DNA of 64,000 nucleotides from Methylogaea oryzae (GTDB taxonomy: Bacteria; Pseudomonadota; Gammaproteobacteria; Methylococcales; Methylococcaceae). Location of the stretch: contig NZ_AP019782.1 in assembly GCF_019669985.1 (NCBI RefSeq), forward strand, positions 2,970,001 through 3,034,000, read 5' to 3'. This document shows, in pieces, positions 39,320 through 50,628 of the stretch; position 1 is the stretch's first letter, and each line of letters opens with the position of its first letter. A program made the position numbers and the translations under genes. Under the pieces are notes generated by a model, which saw only the letters and a list, made by a program, of their open reading frames with translations, searched no databases and had not been told where the DNA came from.

Positions 39320-41179
39320 ATGATACTCAACCGCTATCCGCTGTGGAAAAACCTCCTCATCCTGCTCACCATCGTCATGGGCGGGCTGTACGCATTGCCC
39401 AACCTGTACGGGGAAGACCCGTCGGTGCAGCTGTCGCCGCTGCGCAACCACAAGGCGGACGGCAGCACGGTGATCGAGGTGACCAACAAACTTTCCACGG
39501 CCGGCCTACAACCGAAAAAGGTTGAGCTGAGCGAAAGCCGCGTCCTGGTCCGTTTCGCCGACACAGACGCCCAGCTGAAGGCGGCCGACGTGCTGCGCAC
39601 CGGCATGGGCGAAAGCTACACCGTGGCGCTCAACCTGGCGCCGACGACCCCGGGCTGGCTGAGCGCCCTGGGCGCCAAGCCCATGTATCTGGGCCTGGAC
39701 TTGCGCGGCGGCGTGCACTTCCTCTTGCAGGTGGACATGGACGCCGCCCTGCAGCAGGCGGAAGAGCGCTACCTGGAAGACATTCGCACCCTGCTGCGCA
39801 ACAACAAAATTCGCTACAAGGGCGTCACGCGCAATAAAGGCGTCATCCGCGTGGTCTTCGAAGGCCAGGACGCCGCCAAGCAGGCGCAGGACTTGATCGA
39901 CAAGGAGCTGCGCGCCCTGGTGGTGAAAAACGCCGGCGGCGAAGAAGCGGCGGTGGAAGCCCGCGTCAGCGAAGCGGAAAAGCGCGAAATCCGCAAATTC
40001 GCCGTGGCGCAGAACATCACCACCCTGCGCAACCGCGTCAACGAACTGGGCGTGGCCGAGCCGGTGATCCAGCAGCAGGGCGAAGAACGCATCGTCGTGC
40101 AGCTGCCCGGCGTGCAGGACACCGCCCGCGCCAAGGAAATCCTCGGCGCCACCGCCACCCTGGAATTCCGCCTGGGCGACACCGAGCACGACGTGCAGAA
40201 AGCCATCCAGGAGCACGCGCCAGTGGGCACCCGCTTGTACAAGGACCGCTCCGGCCGTCCCATTCTCCTCAAGTCGCAGATCATCCTCACCGGCGACCAG
40301 ATCACCGACGCCTCCTCCGGCCTAGACCAGAACAGCGGCGCGGCGGCGGTCTACGTCACCCTCAACAGCTCGGGTGCCAAGAAAATGGCCGACGTGACCC
40401 GCGAGAACATCGGCAAGCCGATGGCCGTGGTGTACATCGAGAACAAGAGCGAAACCAAGGTGGTGGACGGCCAGAAGGTCACCAGCAAGCGCAAGGTGGA
40501 AGAGGTCATCAACGTCGCCACCATCCGCGACCGCTTCAGCAACCGCTTCCAGATCACCGGCCTGGACAGCACCAACGAAGCCCGCGACTTGGCCCTGTTG
40601 CTGCGCGCCGGCGCCCTGGTGGCACCGGTGGACATCGTCGAGGAACGCACCGTCGGCCCCAGCATGGGCAAGGAAAACATCGACAAGGGCTTCCACTCCA
40701 ACGTGTACGGCTTCATCGCCATCACCTTGTTCATGGTGATGTACTACCGCGTATTCGGCGCCTTCTCCATCGTCGCCCTGGCTTCCAACGTATTGCTGCT
40801 GGTGGCGGCGCTGTCGCTGATGCAAGCGACGCTGACCCTGCCCGGCATGGCCGGTATCGCCTTGACGGTGGGCATGGCCATCGACGCCAACGTGCTCATC
40901 AACGAGCGCATCCGCGAGGAGCTGCGCAAGGGCAATACGCCCCAGGCCTGCATCGCCGCCGGCTACGAGCGCGCCTTCGACACCATTTTCGACTCCAACG
41001 TCACCACGCTGATCGCCGGCTTCGCCCTGTTCATGCTGGGCTCGGGTCCGGTGCGCGGCTTCGCGGTGGTGTTGTGCATCGGCATTCTCACCTCCATGTT
41101 CAGCGCCGTGCTGGTATCGCGGGCGCTGGTCAACCAGGCCTACGGCCGTCAGCGCAAGCTGGCTAATCTGGCTATCTAA
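39320..41179 (+). CDS. secD: Protein translocase subunit SecD
   Basis: A 619-residue inner-membrane protein that uses the proton gradient to help pull exported proteins across. It has one N-terminal helix, a large periplasmic P1 region (about 30-440) and five C-terminal helices. The motif GLDLRGGVHFLL near 125 and the conserved AIDANVLINERIREE in the membrane part are visible. Followed by secF at 14 bases. Confidence 0.97.
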   Translation: MILNRYPLWKNLLILLTIVMGGLYALPNLYGEDPSVQLSPLRNHKADGSTVIEVTNKLSTAGLQPKKVELSESRVLVRFADTDAQLKAADVLRTGMGESYTVALNLAPTTPGWLSALGAKPMYLGLDLRGGVHFLLQVDMDAALQQAEERYLEDIRTLLRNNKIRYKGVTRNKGVIRVVFEGQDAAKQAQDLIDKELRALVVKNAGGEEAAVEARVSEAEKREIRKFAVAQNITTLRNRVNELGVAEPVIQQQGEERIVVQLPGVQDTARAKEILGATATLEFRLGDTEHDVQKAIQEHAPVGTRLYKDRSGRPILLKSQIILTGDQITDASSGLDQNSGAAAVYVTLNSSGAKKMADVTRENIGKPMAVVYIENKSETKVVDGQKVTSKRKVEEVINVATIRDRFSNRFQITGLDSTNEARDLALLLRAGALVAPVDIVEERTVGPSMGKENIDKGFHSNVYGFIAITLFMVMYYRVFGAFSIVALASNVLLLVAALSLMQATLTLPGMAGIALTVGMAIDANVLINERIREELRKGNTPQACIAAGYERAFDTIFDSNVTTLIAGFALFMLGSGPVRGFAVVLCIGILTSMFSAVLVSRALVNQAYGRQRKLANLAI

Positions 41180-41193
41180 GGGAGGCTATCGCT

Positions 41194-42123
41194 GTGGAAT
41201 TTTTCAAGATCAAAAAAGACATCCCGTTCATGAGCTACGGGAGGCTCACCACCTCCATCTCGCTCATCACCTTCATCCTCGCCGTCCTGGCGCTGGGCTT
41301 CAAGGGCCTCAACCTGGGCGTCGACTTCACCGGCGGCACCCTGGTGGAAGTCACCTACGGGCAGACGGCCAACCTGGACGCCGTGCGCGCCATCCTGGAA
41401 GAGCAAAAACTGGCCGAATCCTCGGTGCAGAACTTCGGCAGCTCCAAGGACGTGCTGATCCGCCTGCCCATCAAGGCCGACATCAGCAGCGCCCAGCTGA
41501 GCGAGAAAGTGTTCGCCGCCATCAAGGCGCAGGACGCTTCCGCCGAACTGCGCCGGGTGGAATTCGTCGGCCCGCAGGTGGGCAAGGAACTGTACGAAAG
41601 CGGCACCCTGGCGCTGCTGCTGGTGGCCGCCGGCATCATGGGCTACCTGGCGCTGCGCTTCGAATGGCGTTTCGCCGTGGCGGCCATCATCGCCAACATG
41701 CACGACATCGTCATCATCCTGGGCATGTTCGCCTTCTTCCAGTGGGAATTCACCCTCACCGTGCTGGCCGGCATCCTGGCAATCCTGGGCTACTCGGTGA
41801 ACGAATCGGTGGTGGTGTTCGACCGGGTGCGCGAGAACTTCCGCAAAATGCGCAAGGCCGGCGTGGCCGAGGTGATCGACAACGCCATCACCGCCACCAT
41901 GTCCCGCACCATCATCACCCACTCCATGACGCAGCTGATGGTGCTGGCCATGTTCTTCTTCGGCGGCGAGGCGCTGCACAACTTCGCCCTGGCGCTGACC
42001 ATCGGCATCGTGTTCGGCATCTACTCGTCGGTGCTGGTGGCCAGCCCCATCGTCATGTGGCTGGGCGTGTCCCGCGCCGACCTGATGCCGGCGAAGAAGG
42101 AAACCGCCGACGACAGGCCTTGA
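41194..42123 (+). CDS. secF: Protein translocase subunit SecF
   Basis: A 309-residue partner of SecD with six membrane helices. It has the GVDFTGGTLVEV motif near 50 and SVNESVVVFDRVREN, the paired signature in the membrane domain. It starts at a GTG with a GGGAGG ribosome site 8 bases upstream. A strong terminator follows. Confidence 0.97.
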   Translation: MEFFKIKKDIPFMSYGRLTTSISLITFILAVLALGFKGLNLGVDFTGGTLVEVTYGQTANLDAVRAILEEQKLAESSVQNFGSSKDVLIRLPIKADISSAQLSEKVFAAIKAQDASAELRRVEFVGPQVGKELYESGTLALLLVAAGIMGYLALRFEWRFAVAAIIANMHDIVIILGMFAFFQWEFTLTVLAGILAILGYSVNESVVVFDRVRENFRKMRKAGVAEVIDNAITATMSRTIITHSMTQLMVLAMFFFGGEALHNFALALTIGIVFGIYSSVLVASPIVMWLGVSRADLMPAKKETADDRP

Positions 42124-42147
42124 ACGGATAGCGAGGCCATCGGGCAC

Positions 42148-42177
42148 AAAAAAACCGGCGCCAGCGCCGGTTTTTTT
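42148..42177. terminator. Bidirectional terminator between secF and alr
   Basis: An 11-base stem with a 2-base loop (AAAACCGGCGC, CA, GCGCCGGTTTT), flanked by A runs on the left and T runs on the right, so it works in both directions. It overlaps the stop codon of alr. Confidence 0.92.
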
Positions 42178-43273
42178 ATGCCGCCGATCCAGCGGCGTCC
42201 TTCTCCAAAATCCTCACCCGTTGCGTCACGTTGCACAGCAGCGTGTAGGGAATCGTCTCGGCATGGGCGGCGATTTCCTCCACCGGCAGGCCGTCGCCCC
42301 ACAGGGTGACCGGATCGCCCACCCGCGCGTCGGGGCAGTTGCTCAAGTCCAGCGTGATCATGTCCATGGACACCCGTCCCGCCAGGCCGACCCGCTGTCC
42401 GCGCACCAGCACCGGCGTACCGCTGGGGGCGTGGCGCGGATAGCCGTCGCCGTAGCCGATGGCGGCTATCCCTAAACGAGTGTCCTGCTCGCACACCCAA
42501 TCGCCGGCGTAACCGACCCGGTCGCCCTTGCGCAGCCACTTCACCGAAATCAGGCGCGAACGCAGCGTCATCACCGGCTTCAAGCCCTCCTCCTCGCCGC
42601 AGCGGCCCTCGAAAGGCGACACGCCGTACAGCATGATGCCGGGCCGCACCCAATCGGCGCGAGTCACCGGCCAGGCCATGATGGCGGCGGAGTTGGCGAT
42701 GCTGGTGTATTCGGCGGCGTGGGCCACGCAGGCGCGGAACAAGCCGACCTGCTCCGGCGTAGACTCGTCCGCCGTCAGATCGGCGTTGCTCAGGTGGGTC
42801 ATGAGGCCGATGGGCTGTTGCACCCAGGGACAGCGGCGCAAATGGCGCAAACAGATGGGAAACTCTTCCTGGGAAACGCCCAGCCGGTGCATGCCCGAAT
42901 CCAGTTTGAGCCAGGGCAGGATGGGCGTCGGCAACGGCTCCCGCTCCAGCAGGTAAATCTGCTCCGGGGAATGGATGACCGGTTCCAGTTCGTAGGCCAC
43001 GTGGGCCGCCAGTTCCTCGCCGTCGACATAGCCTTGCAGCACGGCGATGCGCTGACGGAAACCGGCTTCGCGCAGGGCAATGCCCTCCTGCACCCGCGCC
43101 ACGGCGAAACCGTCCGCCTCGCGCAAGGCGTCGGCCACCCGCAACAGGCCGTGGCCGTAGCCGTTGGCCTTCACCACCGCCATCACTTTGGAAGCCGGGG
43201 CGAACTGCCGCACCCGCGCCAGGTTGTGGCGCAGGGCGTCCGCGTCCACTACGGCATAAGCCGCGGGCATCAT
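42176..43273 (-). CDS. alr: Alanine racemase
   Basis: A 365-residue PLP enzyme giving D-alanine for peptidoglycan. PLP lysine is Lys35 ([10 protein letters not shown]). The barrel and the C-terminal beta domain (VGYAGDW, GRVSMDM) match the family. It overlaps dnaB by four bases (ATGA), so it is the last gene of hldE-dnaB-alr. Confidence 0.95.
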   Translation of the reverse strand: MMPAAYAVVDADALRHNLARVRQFAPASKVMAVVKANGYGHGLLRVADALREADGFAVARVQEGIALREAGFRQRIAVLQGYVDGEELAAHVAYELEPVIHSPEQIYLLEREPLPTPILPWLKLDSGMHRLGVSQEEFPICLRHLRRCPWVQQPIGLMTHLSNADLTADESTPEQVGLFRACVAHAAEYTSIANSAAIMAWPVTRADWVRPGIMLYGVSPFEGRCGEEEGLKPVMTLRSRLISVKWLRKGDRVGYAGDWVCEQDTRLGIAAIGYGDGYPRHAPSGTPVLVRGQRVGLAGRVSMDMITLDLSNCPDARVGDPVTLWGDGLPVEEIAAHAETIPYTLLCNVTQRVRILEKDAAGSAA

Positions 43274-44637
43274 AGATAGCCTTCGTCCGAATACGCGTTG
43301 GAAATGAAGTTCTCGAACTTGGTGTACTGGCCAAGGAAAGTCAGCCGCACCGTGCCGATGGGGCCGTTACGCTGCTTGGCGATGATGATTTCCGCGCTGC
43401 CCTTGTCGGCGCTGTCCTCGTGGTACACCTCGTCGCGGTAAATGAAGACGATGATGTCGGCGTCCTGTTCGATGGAGCCGGATTCGCGCAGGTCGGACAT
43501 TACCGGCCGCTTGTTGGGGCGCTGTTCCAGGTTGCGGTTGAGCTGCGACAGGGCGATCACCGGCACGTTCAGCTCCTTGGCCAGGGCCTTGAGCGAGCGG
43601 GAAATCTCGGAAATTTCCGCCACGCGGCTTTCCGCCGCGCCGGAGGAGCGCATGAGCTGCAAGTAGTCGAGCACGATCAAGCCCAGCTGGCCGTGCTCGC
43701 GCATCAGGCGGCGGGCGCGAGAGCGCACCTCGGTGGGGCTCATGGCCGCCGTGTCGTCGATGAACAGCTTGGTTTCGGCCAGCAGGTTGATGGCCGAAGT
43801 CAGCCGCGGCCACTCGTCGTCCTCCAGCTTGCCGGTACGCACCCGGTGCTGGTCCACCCTTCCCAGGGACGACATCATGCGCAAGGCCAACTGCTCGCCG
43901 GGCATTTCCATGCTGAATACGGCCACCGGCATCTGGCTCTTGATGGCGACGTTTTCCGCCAGGTTCATGGCGAAGGTGGTTTTGCCCATGGACGGTCGGC
44001 CGGCGACGATAATCAAGTCCGACGGCTGCAAACCGGAGGTCATGTCGTCCAAATCGTTGAAGCCGGTGCTCAGCCCGGTGATGTTGCCTTCCTGCTGGAA
44101 CAGCGTTTCGATGCGGTCGATGGCGCCGGCCAACAGGCTTTTGATGGGCTGGAAGCCGCTGGTACCGCGCTGGCGTTGCTCGGCGATACGAAACACCTGC
44201 TGTTCGGCCTGTTCCAGCAATTCCGACACCGGCTTGCCTTCCGGTTGGAAACCGGAATTGGCGATGTCCGTGCCGACGTGGATCAACTGCCGCAGCACCG
44301 AGCGCTCCCGCACGATGTCGGCATAGGCGACGATATTGGCGGCGCTGGGAGTTTCCTTGGCGATGGCGCCCAGATAGCCCACGCCGCCGGCGTCCTCCAG
44401 CTCGCCGATCTGGCTCAGCGCTTCCGACAGCGTGATCACGTCGAAAGGCTGATCCTTGGCCGCCAGCTCGGCGATGGCGCGGAAGATGAGCTTATGTTCC
44501 TTGCGGTAGAAATCCTCTTCCCCCACCCGGCCGGACACGTTGTCCCAAGCCTGGTTGTCCAGCATCAGGCCGCCCAATACGGACTGCTCCGCCTGCAACG
44601 AATGCGGCGGAACCTTGAAACTGTCCATCTTATCCAT
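43270..44637 (-). CDS. dnaB: Replicative DNA helicase DnaB
   Basis: A 455-residue hexameric helicase. The N-terminal DnaG-binding domain covers about 8-110. The RecA-like domain has Walker A GRPSMGKT (213-220), Walker [10 protein letters not shown] and the Arg-finger region near EQRPNKRP. No intein is present. It is 4 bases after hldE and overlaps alr. Confidence 0.97.
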   Translation of the reverse strand: MDKMDSFKVPPHSLQAEQSVLGGLMLDNQAWDNVSGRVGEEDFYRKEHKLIFRAIAELAAKDQPFDVITLSEALSQIGELEDAGGVGYLGAIAKETPSAANIVAYADIVRERSVLRQLIHVGTDIANSGFQPEGKPVSELLEQAEQQVFRIAEQRQRGTSGFQPIKSLLAGAIDRIETLFQQEGNITGLSTGFNDLDDMTSGLQPSDLIIVAGRPSMGKTTFAMNLAENVAIKSQMPVAVFSMEMPGEQLALRMMSSLGRVDQHRVRTGKLEDDEWPRLTSAINLLAETKLFIDDTAAMSPTEVRSRARRLMREHGQLGLIVLDYLQLMRSSGAAESRVAEISEISRSLKALAKELNVPVIALSQLNRNLEQRPNKRPVMSDLRESGSIEQDADIIVFIYRDEVYHEDSADKGSAEIIIAKQRNGPIGTVRLTFLGQYTKFENFISNAYSDEGYL

Positions 44638-44641
44638 AAGG

Positions 44642-46081
44642 CTACACCGACTGCGTCGGCGGCTTGCGGATACTGTCTATGATGCCGGTGGTGGAAAAGC
44701 CTTCCACGAAATCGAGCAAACGCACCTCGCCGCCGTTGGCGATGACGCAGTCGGCCCCGGCGATCTGCGACACGTCGGTGTAGTCGCCGCCTTTCACCAA
44801 CACGTCCGGCAGGATCTTGCAGATGGCGTCGCGCGGCGTGTCGTCGTCGAACGCCACCACCCAGTCCACGCACTCCAGGGCGGCCAGCATGGCCATGCGC
44901 TGCGGCAGGGGATTGATGGGACGCTCCGGACCTTTCAGTCGCGCCACCGACGCATCGCTGTTGACCAGCACCACCAGCCGTTCGCCCAGTTCCTTGGCCT
45001 GTTGCAGGTACTGCACGTGGCCGGCATGGAGAATATCGAAACAACCGTTGGTAGCAACGATGCACTCGCCGTCCTGGCGCGCCTGCTCCAGCACGTCCAC
45101 CAGCTCGTCCAGTCCCAGCACGCCGCGGCGGTGGGCGCGCGGGCCCTTGAAGGCGTATTCCAGCTCTTCCGGCGCCACGGAAGCGGTGCCCAGCTTGCCC
45201 ACCACCACGCCGGCCGCCATATTGGCCAGGGCGGTGGCTTCCGGCAAGGAACGGCCGGAGGCCAGCACCGCCGCCAATACCGCGATCACCGTGTCGCCGG
45301 CGCCGGTCACGTCGTACACCTCCTTGGCGTGGGTGGGCAGGTGCAGGGAATCGCCCGCCTGGCGCAGCAAGGTCATGCCCTGCTCGCCGCGGGTCACCAG
45401 CAAGGCGTCCAACGCCAAGTCGGCGATCAAGGCCGCGCCTTTCTCCACCAGCTGTTCGTCGTCGGCGCAAACGCCCACCACCGCCTCGAACTCGCCCATG
45501 TTGGGCGTGATGATGGTGGCGCCCTTGTAACGGGAGAAATCCCGTCCCTTGGGATCCACCAAGACCGGCTTACCGGCGGCGCGGGCCATGATGATCATCA
45601 TCTGCCCGACCACGTTCAGCGTACCCTTGCCGTAGTCGGACAGCACCACCGCATCGGCATCCCGCAACGCCTCGGCGAAACGCCGCAGCAACGGGTCGTG
45701 GTTGAGGCCGTGGAAACCGTCCTCGAAATCCAGCCGAATCAGCTGCTGCTGGCGGCTGATGACGCGCAGCTTGGTGATGGTGCCCCGCTCGTGGGACTTT
45801 TCCATCAAGCAGCGCACGCCCGCCGCTTCCAGCAGGGCGGTGAGGGAGTCGGCCGCCTCGTCCTGGCCGCAATAGGCCAGCAAGGTCGCCTTGCCGCCCA
45901 GGGCGGCCACGTTCAAGGCCACGTTGCCGGCGCCGCCGGGGCGCTCCTCGGCGCCGTTGACGTGCACCACGGGGACGGGCGCTTCCGGTGAAATTCGCGT
46001 GGCGGCGCCGTGCCAATAGCGGTCCAACATCACGTCGCCAACCACCAGCACGTGGGTGGTCGAAAAATCGGGCAAGTGCAT
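44642..46081 (-). CDS. hldE: Bifunctional heptose kinase/adenylyltransferase HldE
   Basis: A 479-residue enzyme in ADP-heptose synthesis for lipopolysaccharide inner core. The N-terminal PfkB-type kinase (about 1-320) shows GGAGNVALN and DVTGAGDT; the C-terminal nucleotidylyltransferase (about 340-479) has [11 protein letters not shown]. Both halves look intact. A TATAAT -10-like element lies 33 bases upstream. Confidence 0.96.
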   Translation of the reverse strand: MHLPDFSTTHVLVVGDVMLDRYWHGAATRISPEAPVPVVHVNGAEERPGGAGNVALNVAALGGKATLLAYCGQDEAADSLTALLEAAGVRCLMEKSHERGTITKLRVISRQQQLIRLDFEDGFHGLNHDPLLRRFAEALRDADAVVLSDYGKGTLNVVGQMMIIMARAAGKPVLVDPKGRDFSRYKGATIITPNMGEFEAVVGVCADDEQLVEKGAALIADLALDALLVTRGEQGMTLLRQAGDSLHLPTHAKEVYDVTGAGDTVIAVLAAVLASGRSLPEATALANMAAGVVVGKLGTASVAPEELEYAFKGPRAHRRGVLGLDELVDVLEQARQDGECIVATNGCFDILHAGHVQYLQQAKELGERLVVLVNSDASVARLKGPERPINPLPQRMAMLAALECVDWVVAFDDDTPRDAICKILPDVLVKGGDYTDVSQIAGADCVIANGGEVRLLDFVEGFSTTGIIDSIRKPPTQSV

Positions 46082-46394
46082 AGATCAGGCAGAGGATTGG
46101 GAGAATGGGCGAGATTATACGGCATTGCACCGGCCACTTCGCACCGTCGGCACGGCGCATGCGCAGCCGGCGACCAAGGCCATCCGGGCGCTGTTGCAGA
46201 GATGAGCCGCGGCGAACGAAACGGATATTTCCCTTACCGAGGCGACGCGCCGCCCCATCGGACAGTGCTCGAAAGCCTGCCCTAGCCACCGGGAAATTCC
46301 TATCCTCCTAAACGCCTTTCATTTCCCGATCAGGGTAAGGCGACAAGAACGCGCCGAGACCATTTCGCCTTGATGACGCCGCGCCTATGACGGC
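46082..46394. other. Intergenic region upstream of hldE
   Basis: No gene seen. It includes the candidate hldE -10 box. The rest has no recognised structure. Confidence 0.4.
46114..46119 (-). promoter_or_regulatory. Candidate -10 element of hldE-dnaB-alr
   Basis: A perfect TATAAT on the minus strand, 33 bases before the hldE ATG. No good -35 hexamer is visible at 16-18 bases. Confidence 0.45.
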
Positions 46395-46724
46395 ATGCTA
46401 TTGCCGAATCCAAGCGCTGCCGCACAGGACGCCTCCAGCACCAAGCCCATGCCGCTCTCCGCAAAAATAAAAAACCTTTTGGCTGCGCCGTTCGCCATTT
46501 CCCGCATCATGCAAAAATTCGCTGTGCCGGGTTTGGTTGGCGTGGTTTTGTTCGGGATAGGCCGTTGGCAAGACCTGGCGTGGCTGCAAATCACCGGCAT
46601 GGCATTGGCGGCACCCATCGCCTGGGTGTATGCCTTGGTGATCTTCATATTTATTCCCTTCGCGATCTTCGACTGGATCCGGGCATTTTTGCGCAAGGGG
46701 GCGCCTGGATCGCGACGGCGGTGA
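46395..46724 (+). CDS. Hypothetical small membrane protein
   Basis: Up to 109 residues (91 if the second ATG at 46449 is used). Two hydrophobic stretches (about 42-58 and 66-94) and a basic C terminus (RAFLRKGAPGSRRR) predict a two-helix inner-membrane protein. No motif is recognised and no ribosome site is clear. An open frame of similar length lies opposite, but it lacks coherent features. Could be a chance frame. Confidence 0.4.
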   Translation: MLLPNPSAAAQDASSTKPMPLSAKIKNLLAAPFAISRIMQKFAVPGLVGVVLFGIGRWQDLAWLQITGMALAAPIAWVYALVIFIFIPFAIFDWIRAFLRKGAPGSRRR

Positions 46725-46863
46725 AACGGCTAGGCCGAGCCGCCTTATCGCCGCAGGGCTTACCAAATCTGTCGAATCGTTTGGCGGCGCGAACGGAGGA
46801 CACGCTGCCCCATAGCCCCGGGAATGCAGCGCGGCCTCGTCCCCGTAAAACTATCCCGACGTT

Positions 46864-47502
46864 TTACGGGGCGTTCGGAGCCCAAGGAAACTCGACGACA
46901 TACCGCCGATTCAAGTCCTGAAGCTCACGGGCATGGGGCTTGGTTTCGCCGAAAATCAGACGGTATTGGGCACTGGTAATGCGTAATTCGCCCAAAACAA
47001 CCCAGGAAACGATTTCCTCGTGGTCGCCGGTCGTAAGGGAGCCCTCGTAACGGATGGCGCTGGCGGTGCGTGGCGGCAACCAGCCTCGGGGATTCAACGG
47101 AACGCTGGCGTTGTCGCCGGTTCGTTCCGCCAACGCCTCGAAGAAACTCAGGTCGACGGCGTCGTCCGCCTGATCCGAGACGGTTAAAAACACGGCGATA
47201 ACCGCGGCTTTGCGCCCATCGCCGGTTTTGTGCACGATGTGCAATTCCGCATCGAATTGGACGTCGGCGCGATAGTGTTCGCTGGGGCGGTGAAAATGAA
47301 AGTGCTCCAAAATAAAATCGACATCATCCAGCGCAATGCCGTTGAGCGGATTAGGCTTAAAACGCACCTCCAGGCCATGAGCGCCCCATACCGGCACGCC
47401 GTCGGCCGGCTGCCAGCGCAAATCCAGCGACAGGGGAAGGCGCGAAAAAATCGTTGGAACGATACGAATCGGCGATTGGTTGCATTTAGACTGATTCATC
47501 AT
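46864..47502 (-). CDS. Alpha-carbonic anhydrase-like protein
   Basis: A 212-residue protein with the alpha-class core. QSPI (9-12), FHFHRPSEH with zinc ligands His69 and His71, and AELHIVH with His88 match the three zinc histidines of the family. The conserved loop after GSLTT reads GDHEE instead of PPCSE, so the usual disulfide cysteine is missing. There is no signal peptide, although bacterial alpha-class enzymes are normally exported. It could be a cytosolic variant for CO2/bicarbonate conversion or an N-terminally shortened copy. Confidence 0.8.
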   Translation of the reverse strand: MMNQSKCNQSPIRIVPTIFSRLPLSLDLRWQPADGVPVWGAHGLEVRFKPNPLNGIALDDVDFILEHFHFHRPSEHYRADVQFDAELHIVHKTGDGRKAAVIAVFLTVSDQADDAVDLSFFEALAERTGDNASVPLNPRGWLPPRTASAIRYEGSLTTGDHEEIVSWVVLGELRITSAQYRLIFGETKPHARELQDLNRRYVVEFPWAPNAP

Positions 47503-48960
<1,458 letters not shown>

Positions 48961-48972
48961 ACCGCTTCCTCC

Positions 48973-49671
48973 GTGCCCCGCCAAATCCCGCTGCAACTGC
49001 ACGTCAACCCGGAGCAAAGCTTCGCCGCCTACGTGGCCGGCCCCAACGGCGCGGCGCTGGCGGCCTTGCGGCACTGCGCCGAGGGCGGCGGCGAAGCGCT
49101 GGTGTATTTGTGGGGCGAAACGGGACTGGGCAAGACGCACTTGCTCAACGCCTGCTGCCAGGCGGCGGAAGCGACGGATAGGCGCAGCGCCTATTTGCCC
49201 CTGGCGGAACTGCGCCGGTATGGGCCGGCGTTGCTGGAAGGCATGGAGCAGATGGATGTGCTGTGCCTGGACGACATCCAGGCGGTGGCCGGCGACGCCG
49301 CCTGGGAACAAGCCCTGTTCCACCTCTTCAACCGCCTGCGCGACGGCGGCAAGCGCTTGGTCGCCGCCGCCGACGCGGCCCCGGCGGGGATCGCCGTGGA
49401 CTTGCCGGATCTGCGTTCGCGCCTGGCCTGGGGGCTCACCCTGCGGCTGCACCCCTTGGACGACGACGACAAGCTGGCGGCCGTAAGCGGACGGGCCCGC
49501 CAGTTGGGCATGGAAATCACCCCGGCGGTGGGGCAATACCTGCTGGCCCATTGCCCCCGCGACCTGGCGTCCCTGTGGCGACTGCTGGAGCGACTGGACC
49601 ACGCAACCTTGGCGGCGCAGCGTAAACTGACCATCCCTTTCCTGAAAACCTACTTGGAAAACCCGCAATGA
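48973..49671 (+). CDS. hda: DnaA-related regulatory inactivator Hda
   Basis: A 232-residue AAA+ protein similar to domain III of DnaA, without the DnaA DNA-binding domain. Walker A GETGLGKT (48-55), Walker B VLCLDDIQ. An N-terminal QIPLQLH segment fits the clamp-binding motif (QxxLxLx). Hda stimulates DnaA-ATP hydrolysis after initiation. GTG start; overlaps the next gene by four bases. Confidence 0.92.
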   Translation: MPRQIPLQLHVNPEQSFAAYVAGPNGAALAALRHCAEGGGEALVYLWGETGLGKTHLLNACCQAAEATDRRSAYLPLAELRRYGPALLEGMEQMDVLCLDDIQAVAGDAAWEQALFHLFNRLRDGGKRLVAAADAAPAGIAVDLPDLRSRLAWGLTLRLHPLDDDDKLAAVSGRARQLGMEITPAVGQYLLAHCPRDLASLWRLLERLDHATLAAQRKLTIPFLKTYLENPQ

Positions 49672-50606
49672 AAGTTCTCGTCATCGGCACCGGCGCCGTC
49701 GGCAGCTATTTCGGCTTCAAACTGGCCCAATCCGGCGCCGAAGTCTCCATGCTGGCCCGTTCCGACTACGACCACGTGCGCGACCACGGCATCCACCTCA
49801 GCACCACGGAAGGCGATTTCCACTTCCAGCCCAAGCAGGTGGTGCGCCATGCGGCGGAGTTGGTGGACCCGGAAAGCGGCGCCGCCATCAAGCCCGACTA
49901 CGTCATGCTGTGCATCAAGGTGGTGGAAGGCGCGGACCGCATCGGTCTGCTGCGGGACGCCGTCGGCCCCGAAACGGCCATCGTGCTGGTGTCCAACGGC
50001 ATCGACGTGGAGCGGGAAGTGGCCGAAGCCTTTCCGGACAACGAAATCATCAGCGGCCTGGCCTTCATCGGCGTCACCCGCATCGCCCCCGGCCGCATCC
50101 ACCACGAGGCCTACGGCAACCTGTCGCTGGGGTCCTATCCCCACGGCGTGTCGGAGAAAACCCGCTTGCTGGCCGAGGCGTACCAAGCAGCCGGCGTGAA
50201 ATGCGTCGCCACCGACAATATCGGCACCGCCCGCTGGCAGAAGTGCGTGTGGAACGCCGCCTTCAACCCGGTGTCCGTACTGTGCGGCCTCAACACCGGC
50301 GACATCCTCGCCCACCAGGAAGCCTTCATCCGCACCCTGATGCAGGAGGTTTGCGCCATCGCCGCCGCCGTGGGCCATCCCCTGCCGGAAACGCTCGTCG
50401 ACAAAAGCATCCATAGCACGCTGAAAATGCCGCCCTACAAAACCAGCATGCTGGTGGATTTCGAAGCCGGCCGGCCGCTGGAAACCGAGGCCATCCTCGG
50501 CAACGCCGTGCGCGCCGGACAGGAAGTCGGAGCGGCGGCGCCGCATTTGGAAACGGTGTACGCCTTGATGAAGCTGAAGCAAGCGGCGGCGGCCAAGGGC
50601 GGCTGA
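49668..50606 (+). CDS. 2-dehydropantoate 2-reductase (ketopantoate reductase family)
   Basis: A 312-residue NADPH enzyme. The Rossmann motif GTGAVGSYFG (7-16) and the C-terminal helical domain with K..WNAAFNP (the Lys/Asn catalytic pair) fit PanE. No other pantothenate gene is near, and several paralogues of PanE are usual, so the substrate is not certain. Start overlaps hda (ATGA). Confidence 0.85.
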   Translation: MKVLVIGTGAVGSYFGFKLAQSGAEVSMLARSDYDHVRDHGIHLSTTEGDFHFQPKQVVRHAAELVDPESGAAIKPDYVMLCIKVVEGADRIGLLRDAVGPETAIVLVSNGIDVEREVAEAFPDNEIISGLAFIGVTRIAPGRIHHEAYGNLSLGSYPHGVSEKTRLLAEAYQAAGVKCVATDNIGTARWQKCVWNAAFNPVSVLCGLNTGDILAHQEAFIRTLMQEVCAIAAAVGHPLPETLVDKSIHSTLKMPPYKTSMLVDFEAGRPLETEAILGNAVRAGQEVGAAAPHLETVYALMKLKQAAAAKGG

Positions 50607-50628
50607 TGGACGGGCAAGCGTAACCGCC

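Noticed and set aside
46385-46696. A minus-strand 103-codon frame opposite the small membrane protein
   Set aside because: No coherent hydrophobic pattern and no ribosome site; the plus-strand frame is slightly more credible.
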